This document shows, piece after piece, positions 1 to 7,486 of a stretch of DNA of 64,000 nucleotides. The notes below the pieces were generated by a model. It was not told where the DNA came from. It did not search any database and saw nothing but the letters and a program-made list of their open reading frames with translations. Origin of the DNA: Polynucleobacter sp. AP-Elch-400A-B2 (GTDB lineage Bacteria; Pseudomonadota; Gammaproteobacteria; Burkholderiales; Burkholderiaceae); NCBI RefSeq assembly GCF_018688355.1, contig NZ_CP061317.1, positions 938,091 through 1,002,090 of the forward strand, read 5' to 3'. How positions within the stretch are numbered: the first letter of the stretch is position 1; each line of letters opens with the position of its first letter. The position numbers and the translations under genes are program-made.

Positions 1-1
1 T

Positions 2-814
2 GGTTTGATGCGCGTTCGTGGATTCACGCAAGATGATGGCCATATTTTCTGTACTGAAGATCAGATTCAGTCTGAAGTAGCTGCATTCGATAAAGCGGTT
101 CGTGAGGTCTACCAAGACTTTGGCTTTACTGAAGTAGCTGTTAAGCTGGCCTTGCGTCCTGCGAAGCGTGTTGGTGATGACGCTATTTGGGATAAAGCGG
201 AGGCTGCCTTACGTGGCGCCTTGACCGCTTCAGGCCAAGAATGGGAAGAATTGCCAGGCGAGGGTGCTTTTTATGGTCCGAAGATCGAATATCACCTCAA
301 AGACTCGATTGGCCGCACTTGGCAGTGCGGCACGATTCAGGTGGATTTCTCGATGCCAGCCCGTTTAGGTGCTGAATATGTCACTGAAGAGAACACCCGC
401 AAGGCTCCAGTGATGCTTCATAGGGCAATTGTGGGCTCTTTGGAGCGTTTTATCGGTATTTTGATCGAAAACCACGCTGGAAATATGCCAGTTTGGCTCG
501 CTCCGACTCAGGCTGTAGTCCTTAATATTTCCGATAATTCGGCTGCATATGCTCAAAAAGTCCAGCAATCTCTGAAAAAACAAGGGTTTAGAGTCGAATC
601 GGATTTGCGGAATGAGAAAATTACGTATAAAATACGCGAGCACGCATTACAGAAGCTCCCATTTTTGTTAGTTGTAGGGGATAAAGAAGCAGAAAGTAAT
701 TCGGTGGCCGTTCGTGCCCGTGGCGGAGTGGATTTAGGCGTAATGCCTCTTGATGCCTTCGTTGCCCGACTCCAGCAGGATATTTCTCAGAAAGTCGGAC
801 CCGAGCTTAGCTAG
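2..814 (+). CDS. thrS: Threonyl-tRNA synthetase, C-terminal part (5' end outside window)
   Basis: About 270 residues of a class II threonyl-tRNA synthetase, which charges tRNA-Thr in the cytoplasm. The reading frame is open to the left edge, so the TGS, editing and first catalytic parts are missing. Visible are motif 2 (RVRGFTQDDGHIFC), the YGPKIEYHLKDSIGR stretch, motif 3 (GSLERFIGILIE) and the anticodon-binding domain starting near PVWLAPTQAVVL. It ends in TAG. infC follows in the same frame after 42 bases, the usual bacterial thrS-infC order. Identification is by family motifs and synteny. Confidence 0.97.
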   Translation, partial: GLMRVRGFTQDDGHIFCTEDQIQSEVAAFDKAVREVYQDFGFTEVAVKLALRPAKRVGDDAIWDKAEAALRGALTASGQEWEELPGEGAFYGPKIEYHLKDSIGRTWQCGTIQVDFSMPARLGAEYVTEENTRKAPVMLHRAIVGSLERFIGILIENHAGNMPVWLAPTQAVVLNISDNSAAYAQKVQQSLKKQGFRVESDLRNEKITYKIREHALQKLPFLLVVGDKEAESNSVAVRARGGVDLGVMPLDAFVARLQQDISQKVGPELS

Positions 815-856
815 GGGTGGAATGGTTTTTATTGTTTTTTTAAAGGAATTAAGAAG

Positions 857-1381
857 ATCGCTACTGATAAATCGCAGCGCATAAATCGGGAGATTACTGC
901 TCCTGAAGTGCGTCTGATTGGACTGGATGGAGAACCCATCGGTGTAGTTAAGTTGAGTGAAGCCCTGGCTTTAGCAGAAGAGAAAGAGACCGATTTGGTT
1001 GAAATTGCTCCGACAGCTGTGCCACCTGTAGTCCGGATCATGGACTTCGGCAAATTCAAGTACCAAGAAGCCAAACGTTTGCATGAAGCTAAGCTCAAGC
1101 AAAAAGTGATTCAGGTGAAGGAAGTGAAATTCCGTCCCGGCACAGATGATGGTGACTATGGTGTGAAGCTACGCAATCTAATCCGCTTTTTGGAAGATGG
1201 CGATAAGACAAAGATTACGCTGCGATTTCGGGGTCGTGAAATGGCCCACCAAGAAATCGGAGTCAGAATGTTGGAACGTTTGAAGTCAGACCTGATTGAG
1301 CATGGTCAAGTAGAGCAGTTTCCAAAGATGGAAGGTCGCCAGATGGTGATGGTATTGGCCCCCATCCGTAAAGCTAAGTAA
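857..1381 (+). CDS. infC: Translation initiation factor IF-3, probable AUC start
   Basis: IF-3 binds the 30S subunit, blocks 50S joining and checks start codons. No ATG, GTG or TTG lies in frame between the thrS stop and GTG 908, and starting at 908 would cut off the conserved N-terminus ATDKSQRINREITAPEVRL. An ATC at 857 sits 9 bases after AAGGA (843-847), a good Shine-Dalgarno distance; an ATT at 848 is also in frame but touches the SD. Starting at 857 gives 174 residues, close to the family size of about 180. AUU/AUC starts are known in infC and let IF-3 repress its own translation. The N-domain, linker and C-domain follow in normal order. Confidence 0.93.
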   Translation: MATDKSQRINREITAPEVRLIGLDGEPIGVVKLSEALALAEEKETDLVEIAPTAVPPVVRIMDFGKFKYQEAKRLHEAKLKQKVIQVKEVKFRPGTDDGDYGVKLRNLIRFLEDGDKTKITLRFRGREMAHQEIGVRMLERLKSDLIEHGQVEQFPKMEGRQMVMVLAPIRKAK

Positions 1382-1532
1382 TAAACCAAATCGCAAGATG
1401 GGGTTTGTTGTTTAAGTAGGGAGGAGTCCCTAAGAATTAATAAGGACTCTGGTAGTTAGAAGTGCTTCTAGGTACAGGAAGCGTAACCGTCGGTTACCAC
1501 CTATGTTGCACAAGTAATTGAAGGGGTGCTTT
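1382..1532 (+). promoter_or_regulatory. Structured infC-rpmI leader, candidate L20 autoregulatory region
   Basis: This 151-base gap is long for such a tight operon and rich in inverted repeats. TAGGGA 1417-1422 pairs with TCCCTA 1427-1432. GAGTCC 1424-1429 pairs instead with GGACTC 1444-1449, so these two stems exclude each other. GTAACC 1483-1488 pairs with GGTTAC 1492-1497. In E. coli and Bacillus, L20 represses rpmI-rplT through leader RNA in this position. By analogy this is a control leader, but I do not recognise a specific Rfam class. Confidence 0.4.
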
Positions 1533-1730
1533 ATGCCCAAGATGAAGAGCAAGAGTAGCGCTAAAAAGCGCTTCACGGTTCGCGCAGGCGGAACGATTAA
1601 ACGAGGCCAGGCTTTCAAACGCCACATCCTCACCAAGAAGACCACAAAGAATAAGCGTCACCTACGTGGTACTACCGAAGTTGCGAAGGCAGACGTTAAG
1701 TCAATTCGCTCCATGCTTCCATACGCTTAA
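1533..1730 (+). CDS. rpmI: 50S ribosomal protein L35
   Basis: Small basic protein of the large ribosomal subunit, 65 residues, starting MPKMKSKSSAKKRF, the standard L35 N-terminus. The frame extends upstream to 1518, but the ATG at 1533 gives the family length and follows AAGGGG at 1521-1526. The usual order infC-rpmI-rplT is kept, with rplT 25 bases downstream. The structured leader upstream suggests shared control with rplT. Confidence 0.97.
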   Translation: MPKMKSKSSAKKRFTVRAGGTIKRGQAFKRHILTKKTTKNKRHLRGTTEVAKADVKSIRSMLPYA

Positions 1731-1755
1731 CCTCAGACTAGATTAGGAGAAATAA

Positions 1756-2121
1756 ATGCCAAGAGTCAAACGTGGGGTTACAGCAAGAGCCCGTCATAAG
1801 AAAATCACCGATGCCGCAACAGGCTATCGTGGACGTCGTAAAAACGTATTCCGTATTGCTAAGCAAGCAGTTATGCGTGCTGGTCAATATGCATACCGCG
1901 ACCGTCGCAATAAGAAACGTGTATTCCGCGCATTGTGGATTGCTCGTATCAACGCGGCAGTTCGTCAGCATGACATGACCTATAGCGTATTCATGAATGG
2001 TATGAAGAAAGCTGCGATCGAACTCGACCGCAAAGTGCTTTCTGATATGGCCATTGCTGACAAGGCAGCTTTCGCTGCTTTGGTTACTCGGATTAAATCC
2101 GTAGTAAGCGCTGCAGCTTAA
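1756..2121 (+). CDS. rplT: 50S ribosomal protein L20
   Basis: L20 binds 23S rRNA early in 50S assembly and represses the rpmI-rplT unit in studied bacteria. 121 residues, starting MPRVKRGVTARARHKK, with the long basic N-terminal tail and the RALWIARINAAVRQHDMTYS segment of the family. GGAGA at 1747-1751 precedes the ATG. The short extra tail ending in SAAA is unremarkable. Confidence 0.98.
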   Translation: MPRVKRGVTARARHKKITDAATGYRGRRKNVFRIAKQAVMRAGQYAYRDRRNKKRVFRALWIARINAAVRQHDMTYSVFMNGMKKAAIELDRKVLSDMAIADKAAFAALVTRIKSVVSAAA

Positions 2122-2150
2122 TTCTTAGTTCATTAAAAAACTAAGCTGCA

Positions 2151-3197
2151 ATGGTTTCTCTCGACCACATTGTCGAGGATGCTAAACGTGATTTCCACGG
2201 AGCTGCCGATTCGGCAGCTCTTGAGGACGCGAAAGCCAAGTATCTCGGTAAGTCAGGTGTTCTCACTGAGCGTTTAAAAGCGCTTGGTGGAATGTCGCCT
2301 GATGAACGTAAGAGTGCTGGCGCCCAAATTAATCAAATCAAAACCCAAGTAGAAGTTGCATTACAAGAGCGTCGCCAAGCATTGGCTGATGCGGTATTGC
2401 TGCAACGTCTTGCGGCGGAATCGATTGACGTTTCTTTGCCTGGCCGCGGCCAAGCAGTAGGTAGCTTGCATCCTGTGATGCGCACCTGGGAACGTGTTGA
2501 AGAGATCTTCCGCTCTATTGGTTTTGATGTAGCTGACGGTCCTGAAATTGAAACCGATTGGTTTAATTTCACCGCCTTAAATAGTCCCGAGAATCATCCT
2601 GCGCGTTCAATGCAGGACACCTTCTATATTGATGGCAAAGATTCCAATGGGAAACCTTTGTTATTGCGCACGCACACCAGCCCGATACAGGTTCGCTATG
2701 CAAGCGAGCATGTTAAGAAATATGCCCATGCTGATGTCATGCCACCAATCAAAGTGATTGCGCCTGGCAGAACCTATCGCGTGGATAGCGACGCAACCCA
2801 TTCACCGATGTTTCATCAGGTAGAAGGCTTGTGGATTGCCGAGGGTGTTTCTTTTGCTGATCTTAAGGGTGTGTACACCGATTTCTTAAGAACCTTTTTT
2901 GAGACGAATGAATTGCAAGTTCGTTTTCGCCCATCGTATTTCCCATTCACTGAGCCTTCAGCTGAAATCGATATGGCCTTCGGTAGCGGTAAGCTAGCCG
3001 GCCGTTGGTTAGAGATTTCTGGCGCAGGGCAGGTTCATCCCAATGTATTGCGCAATATGGGTATTGATCCAGAGCGCTATACCGGTTTTGCTTTTGGATC
3101 TGGATTAGAGCGTTTGACGATGTTGCGTTACGGCGTTGATGATTTACGTCTTTTCTTTGAGAACGACCTCCGTTTCTTGGCGCAATTTCCAGCTTAA
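2151..3197 (+). CDS. pheS: Phenylalanyl-tRNA synthetase alpha subunit
   Basis: Catalytic subunit of the alpha2-beta2 enzyme that charges tRNA-Phe. 348 residues: an N-terminal coiled-coil arm (about 1-85), then the class II core with motif 2 around FHQVEGLWI and motif 3 in GSGLERLTMLRYGVDD near the C-terminus. It lies 29 bases after rplT and 31 before pheT, so it is probably cotranscribed with both. No strong SD precedes the ATG. Confidence 0.98.
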   Translation: MVSLDHIVEDAKRDFHGAADSAALEDAKAKYLGKSGVLTERLKALGGMSPDERKSAGAQINQIKTQVEVALQERRQALADAVLLQRLAAESIDVSLPGRGQAVGSLHPVMRTWERVEEIFRSIGFDVADGPEIETDWFNFTALNSPENHPARSMQDTFYIDGKDSNGKPLLLRTHTSPIQVRYASEHVKKYAHADVMPPIKVIAPGRTYRVDSDATHSPMFHQVEGLWIAEGVSFADLKGVYTDFLRTFFETNELQVRFRPSYFPFTEPSAEIDMAFGSGKLAGRWLEISGAGQVHPNVLRNMGIDPERYTGFAFGSGLERLTMLRYGVDDLRLFFENDLRFLAQFPA

Positions 3198-3228
3198 TCG
3201 GCTAACCTTTTAATAGTAGATAGCGCAT

Positions 3229-5688
3229 ATGCAATTTTCTGAATCTTGGTTACGCCAATACGTAAATCCTTCGCTTGATAGCAATGCCTTAGGTCATGCA
3301 ATGACGATGGCAGGCCTTGAAGTTGAAGAGCAGCATTCAGTTGCGCCTGCATTCACAAAAATTGTGGTTGCTCAAATTCTTTCGGCAGAGCAGCATCCTG
3401 ATGCAGACCGCTTGCGTGTTTGCAAGGTAGATGCGGGAACTGGCCAAGAGTTACAAATTGTTTGCGGTGCACCGAATGCACGTGCTGGCATCAAAATCCC
3501 TTGCGCAATGGTTGGAGCAGAGTTACCACCAGCAGAAGCTGGTGGAAAGCCCTTCATGATTAAGATTGGCAAGCTGCGCGGCGCAGAAAGCCAAGGCATG
3601 CTGTGCTCTGGTCGTGAGCTTGGTCTAGGTGATGATCACGAGGGTATTCTGGAGTTGCCTGCAGATGCACCAGTGGGTGAGGATATTCGCAAATACTTAA
3701 ACCTAGATGACCAGATCTTTGTGATTAAGTTAACGCCGAACAAGGCTGATTGTTTATCTCTAATGGGCATGGCACGTGAAGTGTCAGCAATTACAGGCGC
3801 TGCATTGTGTGCCCCTAAGTGGACTCCTGTAGATGTTTCTATACAGGACAAGCTCAAAGTGAGTGTTGAAAACACTGATCTTTGTGGTCGTTTTGCTGGT
3901 CGCGTGATTCGTGGTGTTAATCCAAAAGCTAAAACACCGGATTGGATTGTGCAGCGTTTATCTCGTGCAGGCCAAAGAAGGATTTCTCCTCTAGTTGATT
4001 TGTCTAACTATGTGATGTTAGAAATGGGTCAGCCAACCCATGTATTTGATATTGATAAATTAACTGGCGACTTATCAGTTCGCTGGGCAAAGTCCGGTGA
4101 AAGCCTTGAGTTATTGAATGGCCAGACAGTTTTTTTGCAAGGCCCAGATTCTGCAGGTAAGATTCAAGATGCTGGTGTGGTTGCTGACCAAAGTGGCCCC
4201 GTAGCATTAGCCGGCATCATGGGTGGTAATCATTGCGCAGTGACCGATGACACTAAAAATATTTATGTTGAAGCTGCTTATTGGCAGCCTTCAGCAATTC
4301 AGGGGCGTGCTCGTCGTTTTAATTTCAGTACCGATGCAGCGCATCGCTTTGAGCGTGGTGTTGATCCACAAAATACAGCTAACTGCCTAGAGTATCTAAC
4401 AACTCTGATTGTCGAAGTATGCGGTGGCCAAGTTGGCCCAATGGATGATCAAGTATTGGCTATCCCTGAGCGTAAACCAGTCAGCATGCGTTTAGCACGT
4501 GCCATGAAAGTCATTGGTATTCCGCTAACTGCTGAAATTGTTACTGATGTGTTTAAACGTCTCGGTTTTGAGTTCAAACAAGAAGCAGGCGATGTATTTG
4601 TGGTGACACCACCAAGCTATCGCTTTGATATCGAAATTGAGGAAGATTTAATCGAAGAAGTCGCACGCATGTACGGCTTTGAAAATATTCCTGATGTGCC
4701 GCCAGTCTCCTCTTTAAAAATGAGTGCTAGGGCTGAGGCAAAGCGCGGAGTGCATTTATTGCGCCAGCGTTTAGCTCTACAAGGCTATCAAGAGGCGGTG
4801 AACTTTGGATTTACCGATCTTGAGAGTGAGCAGCGTTTAGCCGCAGCTACTGAAAAAGATCTTATTTCGGTACTTAACCCCATTGCCAATCAATATGGCG
4901 TCATGCGCAGCAATCTGTGGGGTGGTTTGCTGGGTAATCTCAAGTCAAATCTGAATCGTGGTGCTGGTCGTGTCCGCCTGTTCGAGACGGGTCGTGTATT
5001 TAAGCGTGATCCTAGCGTGCATGAAGGGGCTGGTAAAGTTGCGGGCTTTCATCAGCCGCAGCAGCTTGGTGGCCTGGCTTACGGCTCATTCGTAGCAGAG
5101 CAGTGGGCAAGCGCTGATCGTGCAGTTGATTTCTTTGACGTGAAGGGTGATTTGGAGCGTGTGCTCGATCCCTTGTATTTCACAACTGAGGCAGCCGTTC
5201 ATCCAGCGCTCCATCCTGGCCGCAGTGCACAAATTCAGTTAATAACACCAGCTGGCAAGCTCAATATTGGCTGGATTGGCGAATTACACCCAGGCTTGCA
5301 GCAAGCTTACGAGTTGCCACAAGCACCAGTGCTCTTTGAAATGGATTTAGAAGCCATTCGCAATTTAGGTATTCCGCAGCCAGAAGAGTTGAGTAAATTT
5401 CCTGCAGTGCAACGAGATTTGGCAGTAGTGGTAAAGCAGGCCGTTTCCTCACAGACTTTGCTTGATGCAATGAATGCGAAGAAGCAAAACTTTGTTAAGG
5501 CAATTGAGCTCTTTGATGAGTTCAAGCCAAAAGCTGGCTCTAGCAGTATGGCTGATGATGAGAAGAGCTTGGCCTACCGTGTGACTTTGCTCAATCCACA
5601 GGAAACGCTACAGGATGCACAAATTGAAGCGGTAATGACTGCTTTATTAGCGACACTCGAAAAAAATTGCGCAGCCCGTCTGCGCTAG
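3229..5688 (+). CDS. pheT: Phenylalanyl-tRNA synthetase beta subunit
   Basis: Partner of PheS, needed for tRNA recognition and for editing Tyr-tRNA-Phe. 819 residues, full length. Order of parts: N-terminal segment MQFSESWLRQYVNP, a tRNA-binding OB fold (about 40-150), the B3/B4 editing module (about 210-390), a B5 DNA-binding-like fold, a class II-like core, and the C-terminal ferredoxin-like anticodon-binding domain (about 725-819). ihfA follows after 42 bases, the arrangement seen in many proteobacteria. Confidence 0.98.
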   Translation: MQFSESWLRQYVNPSLDSNALGHAMTMAGLEVEEQHSVAPAFTKIVVAQILSAEQHPDADRLRVCKVDAGTGQELQIVCGAPNARAGIKIPCAMVGAELPPAEAGGKPFMIKIGKLRGAESQGMLCSGRELGLGDDHEGILELPADAPVGEDIRKYLNLDDQIFVIKLTPNKADCLSLMGMAREVSAITGAALCAPKWTPVDVSIQDKLKVSVENTDLCGRFAGRVIRGVNPKAKTPDWIVQRLSRAGQRRISPLVDLSNYVMLEMGQPTHVFDIDKLTGDLSVRWAKSGESLELLNGQTVFLQGPDSAGKIQDAGVVADQSGPVALAGIMGGNHCAVTDDTKNIYVEAAYWQPSAIQGRARRFNFSTDAAHRFERGVDPQNTANCLEYLTTLIVEVCGGQVGPMDDQVLAIPERKPVSMRLARAMKVIGIPLTAEIVTDVFKRLGFEFKQEAGDVFVVTPPSYRFDIEIEEDLIEEVARMYGFENIPDVPPVSSLKMSARAEAKRGVHLLRQRLALQGYQEAVNFGFTDLESEQRLAAATEKDLISVLNPIANQYGVMRSNLWGGLLGNLKSNLNRGAGRVRLFETGRVFKRDPSVHEGAGKVAGFHQPQQLGGLAYGSFVAEQWASADRAVDFFDVKGDLERVLDPLYFTTEAAVHPALHPGRSAQIQLITPAGKLNIGWIGELHPGLQQAYELPQAPVLFEMDLEAIRNLGIPQPEELSKFPAVQRDLAVVVKQAVSSQTLLDAMNAKKQNFVKAIELFDEFKPKAGSSSMADDEKSLAYRVTLLNPQETLQDAQIEAVMTALLATLEKNCAARLR

Positions 5689-5730
5689 GTTTAATATTAG
5701 TAACAGATCAAGTAAGAAGAGACTTTCGCC

Positions 5731-6054
5731 ATGAATGATTTAGTTAGCAACGATACCGTTACCAAGAATGAGCTCTCGGAAGCTCTCTTTGATCAAGTTG
5801 GCTTAAATAAGCGCGAAGCCAAGGATATGATTGACGCCTTCTTTGACCGTATTGGGAAATCTCTCGAGACAGGCGTTGAGGTAAAGATTTCTGGATTTGG
5901 TAATTTCCAGCTACGCAATAAATCTGCCCGTCCAGGTCGTAATCCGAAAACCGGTCAAATGATTCCAATTGCAGCCCGTCGCGTTGTAACATTTCATGCA
6001 AGCCAAAAGCTCAAGGATGTAGTTGAGTCTCATGCTCGAGAAAACAGCATTTGA
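5731..6054 (+). CDS. ihfA: Integration host factor alpha subunit
   Basis: DNA-bending protein that pairs with IhfB and shapes promoters, replication origins and recombination sites. 107 residues with the HU/IHF signature GFGNFQLRNKSARPGRNP and the beta-arm proline region. The first ten residues are an unconserved tail before the TKNELSEALFDQ helix. Its 3' end overlaps the MerR-type gene by 23 bases, so the two are translationally linked. Confidence 0.96.
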   Translation: MNDLVSNDTVTKNELSEALFDQVGLNKREAKDMIDAFFDRIGKSLETGVEVKISGFGNFQLRNKSARPGRNPKTGQMIPIAARRVVTFHASQKLKDVVESHARENSI

Positions 6055-6382
6055 TGCTGGGTCGGTGCTGCTAAGTTCGCAGCTCCCCCCAATTCCCGCT
6101 AAGCGTTATTTCACTATCGGTGAGGTATCTGACCTTTGCGGCGTTCGTTCTCATGTATTGCGCTATTGGGAGCAAGAGTTCACCCAATTAAGTCCGCAAA
6201 AGCGTCGCGGTAATCGTCGCTACTATCAACATCATGAAGTTGTCCTAATTCGCAAGATTAGGGCGCTTTTATATGAAGAGGGCTTCACAATCAGTGGCGC
6301 CCGCAATCGCCTTGATGAGGCTCGTGGTGAGCTTCGCTTGCGCGATGAGTTGCAAGCTGTCCTGCAAATTCTCTCTAAATAG
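6032..6382 (+). CDS. MerR-family transcriptional regulator
   Basis: 116-residue protein with the MerR N-terminal winged helix FTIGEVSDLCGVRSHVLRYW (about residues 28-47), followed by the RRGNRRYYQHHEVVLIRKIR wing and a short helical tail. It has no cysteine-rich effector domain, so the signal is unknown. The ATG at 6032 lies inside the end of ihfA; a TTG at 6023 in frame is less likely. A MerR-type gene directly after ihfA is common in betaproteobacteria. Ligand and targets cannot be read from the sequence. Confidence 0.9.
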   Translation: MLEKTAFDAGSVLLSSQLPPIPAKRYFTIGEVSDLCGVRSHVLRYWEQEFTQLSPQKRRGNRRYYQHHEVVLIRKIRALLYEEGFTISGARNRLDEARGELRLRDELQAVLQILSK

Positions 6383-6386
6383 TTAC

Positions 6387-6395
6387 TGATACAAT
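6387..6395 (+). promoter_or_regulatory. Extended -10 promoter for tRNA-Pro
   Basis: TGATACAAT (6387-6395) fits the extended -10 form TGnTATAAT with one mismatch. The expected start near 6402 is about six bases before the tRNA. No good -35 was seen at the usual distance. The tRNA could also be read through from ihfA-merR. Confidence 0.5.
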
Positions 6396-6407
6396 TTCTT
6401 TTCCCGT

Positions 6408-6484
<77 letters not shown>

Positions 6485-6506
6485 TTCAACTTCGCATCCT
6501 CTTCCT

Positions 6507-6908
6507 ATGACATCAAACTCAAATAACACTACGTATTTTGGATTGACCATCCCGTTTTTAGCTCACTTAGGGGTTGTTCCTGAGTATGCCGAAGGGGGGA
6601 AGTCGCGCATTAGCCTGGTCATCAAACCAGAATTTGAGAATAGCTTTCAGATTGCTCATGGCGGTGTTGTCATGACCCTTCTGGACTTTGCGATGGGGGC
6701 GGCAGCTCGCAGTACTGTGAACCAGCAACTTGGCGCTATGACCATTGACATGAACGTCAGCTTCCTGCGCCCAAGTATTGGCAAGATTGTGGTGGAGGGC
6801 AGTGTTCTGAAGTTTGGTAAGACGATTCATTACTGCGAGGCCGTCGTATTGAATGAGGCTGGTGAAGTTACTGCTAAATCTAGCGGTACATTTATGCTGA
6901 GAAGGTAA
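6507..6908 (+). CDS. PaaI-type hotdog thioesterase
   Basis: 133-residue protein of the hotdog-fold thioesterase family, which hydrolyses acyl-CoA thioesters in the cytoplasm. The diagnostic segment HGGVVMTLLDFAMGAAARS (about residues 52-70) carries the HGG motif and the aspartate of the PaaI-like active site. The second half has the usual beta strands (TIDMNVSFLRP, EGSVLKFGKTIHYCEAVV). It stands alone after tRNA-Pro, so the substrate cannot be inferred. Confidence 0.88.
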   Translation: MTSNSNNTTYFGLTIPFLAHLGVVPEYAEGGKSRISLVIKPEFENSFQIAHGGVVMTLLDFAMGAAARSTVNQQLGAMTIDMNVSFLRPSIGKIVVEGSVLKFGKTIHYCEAVVLNEAGEVTAKSSGTFMLRR

Positions 6909-6921
6909 TATTTATATACCC

Positions 6922-6944
6922 ATTATAAATATAGTATTTATAAT
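6922..6944. repeat. AT-only inverted repeat after the thioesterase gene
   Basis: Arms ATTATAAATA (6922-6931) and TATTTATAAT (6935-6944) are perfect reverse complements around TAG. It begins 14 bases after the thioesterase stop. It could be a weak terminator stem, a protein site, or chance in very AT-rich DNA. Confidence 0.6.
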
Positions 6945-7040
6945 GATTATGTTGGTTATCTAGTTCATTATTGCAATATAGGCTTATTTTCATAGGGTTA
7001 TAAGTGAATTTTCAATATAAATGATTATTTTTTAATATAT

Positions 7041-7049
7041 TGATATAAT
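7041..7049 (+). promoter_or_regulatory. Extended -10 promoter of the H-NS-like gene
   Basis: TGATATAAT matches the extended -10 consensus TGnTATAAT exactly. No clear -35 lies 16-18 bases upstream, which extended -10 promoters tolerate. The predicted start is near 7056, so the mRNA would begin almost at the foot of the hairpin at 7059-7083. Confidence 0.6.
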
Positions 7050-7058
7050 AGAGTTCTA

Positions 7059-7083
7059 GGAGTAAAAAATTATTTTTTACTCC
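7059..7083 (+). repeat. Hairpin at the 5' end of the H-NS-like mRNA
   Basis: GGAGTAAAAAA (7059-7069) and TTTTTTACTCC (7073-7083) are perfect 11-base arms with a TTA loop. It lies 28 bases before the ATG at 7112. It may stabilise the transcript or, being AT-rich, respond to temperature; these roles are inference. Confidence 0.65.
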
Positions 7084-7111
7084 AACAACCTATTATCTGG
7101 ATAAATTAAAT

Positions 7112-7396
7112 ATGTCATCATATAAAGAGTTGTTAGCCCAACGTGAATTGTTGGATAAACAGATTAAAGAAGCAGTTTTACGTGAAAAGGCTGATGGGAT
7201 TGCTAAAGCTAAACTCATCATTGAGCAATACGACTTAAGCGCTTCAGACTTATTCAGCCGTAAAACTGGTGCGCGCAGTTCTGGTGCTAAGGTTGCTCCA
7301 AAGTACCGCAATCCCTCTACTGGTGATACTTGGACTGGTCGCGGTAAGGCGCCAAAATGGATTGAAGGTAGAGATCGCAGTAACTTCTTAATATAA
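7112..7396 (+). CDS. H-NS family nucleoid protein
   Basis: 94-residue H-NS/BpH3-type histone-like protein, expected to bind curved AT-rich DNA and silence it. The N-terminal half (SYKELLAQRELLDKQIKEAV) is a helical oligomerisation segment. The C-terminal half has the core motif YRNPSTGDTWTGRGKAPKW, close to the YRDPxxGxTWSGRGRxPxW form of betaproteobacterial H-NS. It has its own extended -10 promoter and ends in a strong terminator, so it is probably monocistronic. Confidence 0.93.
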   Translation: MSSYKELLAQRELLDKQIKEAVLREKADGIAKAKLIIEQYDLSASDLFSRKTGARSSGAKVAPKYRNPSTGDTWTGRGKAPKWIEGRDRSNFLI

Positions 7397-7427
7397 ACCA
7401 TTGATTTAAATAGATTTTTTTATTTAA

Positions 7428-7467
7428 AAAAGCCGCTCATTGCAAGATTGAGCGGCTTTTATGTTTT
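7428..7467 (+). terminator. Rho-independent terminator after the H-NS-like gene
   Basis: AAAAGCCGCTCA (7428-7439) pairs with TGAGCGGCTTTT (7449-7460) around a nine-base loop. A T-rich tail (TTTTTTT at about 7464-7470) follows. The complementary A-run upstream lets it also stop transcription of the minus-strand gene at 7487-8188. Confidence 0.88.
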
Positions 7468-7486
7468 TTTGAAGCTACTTTAGAGT

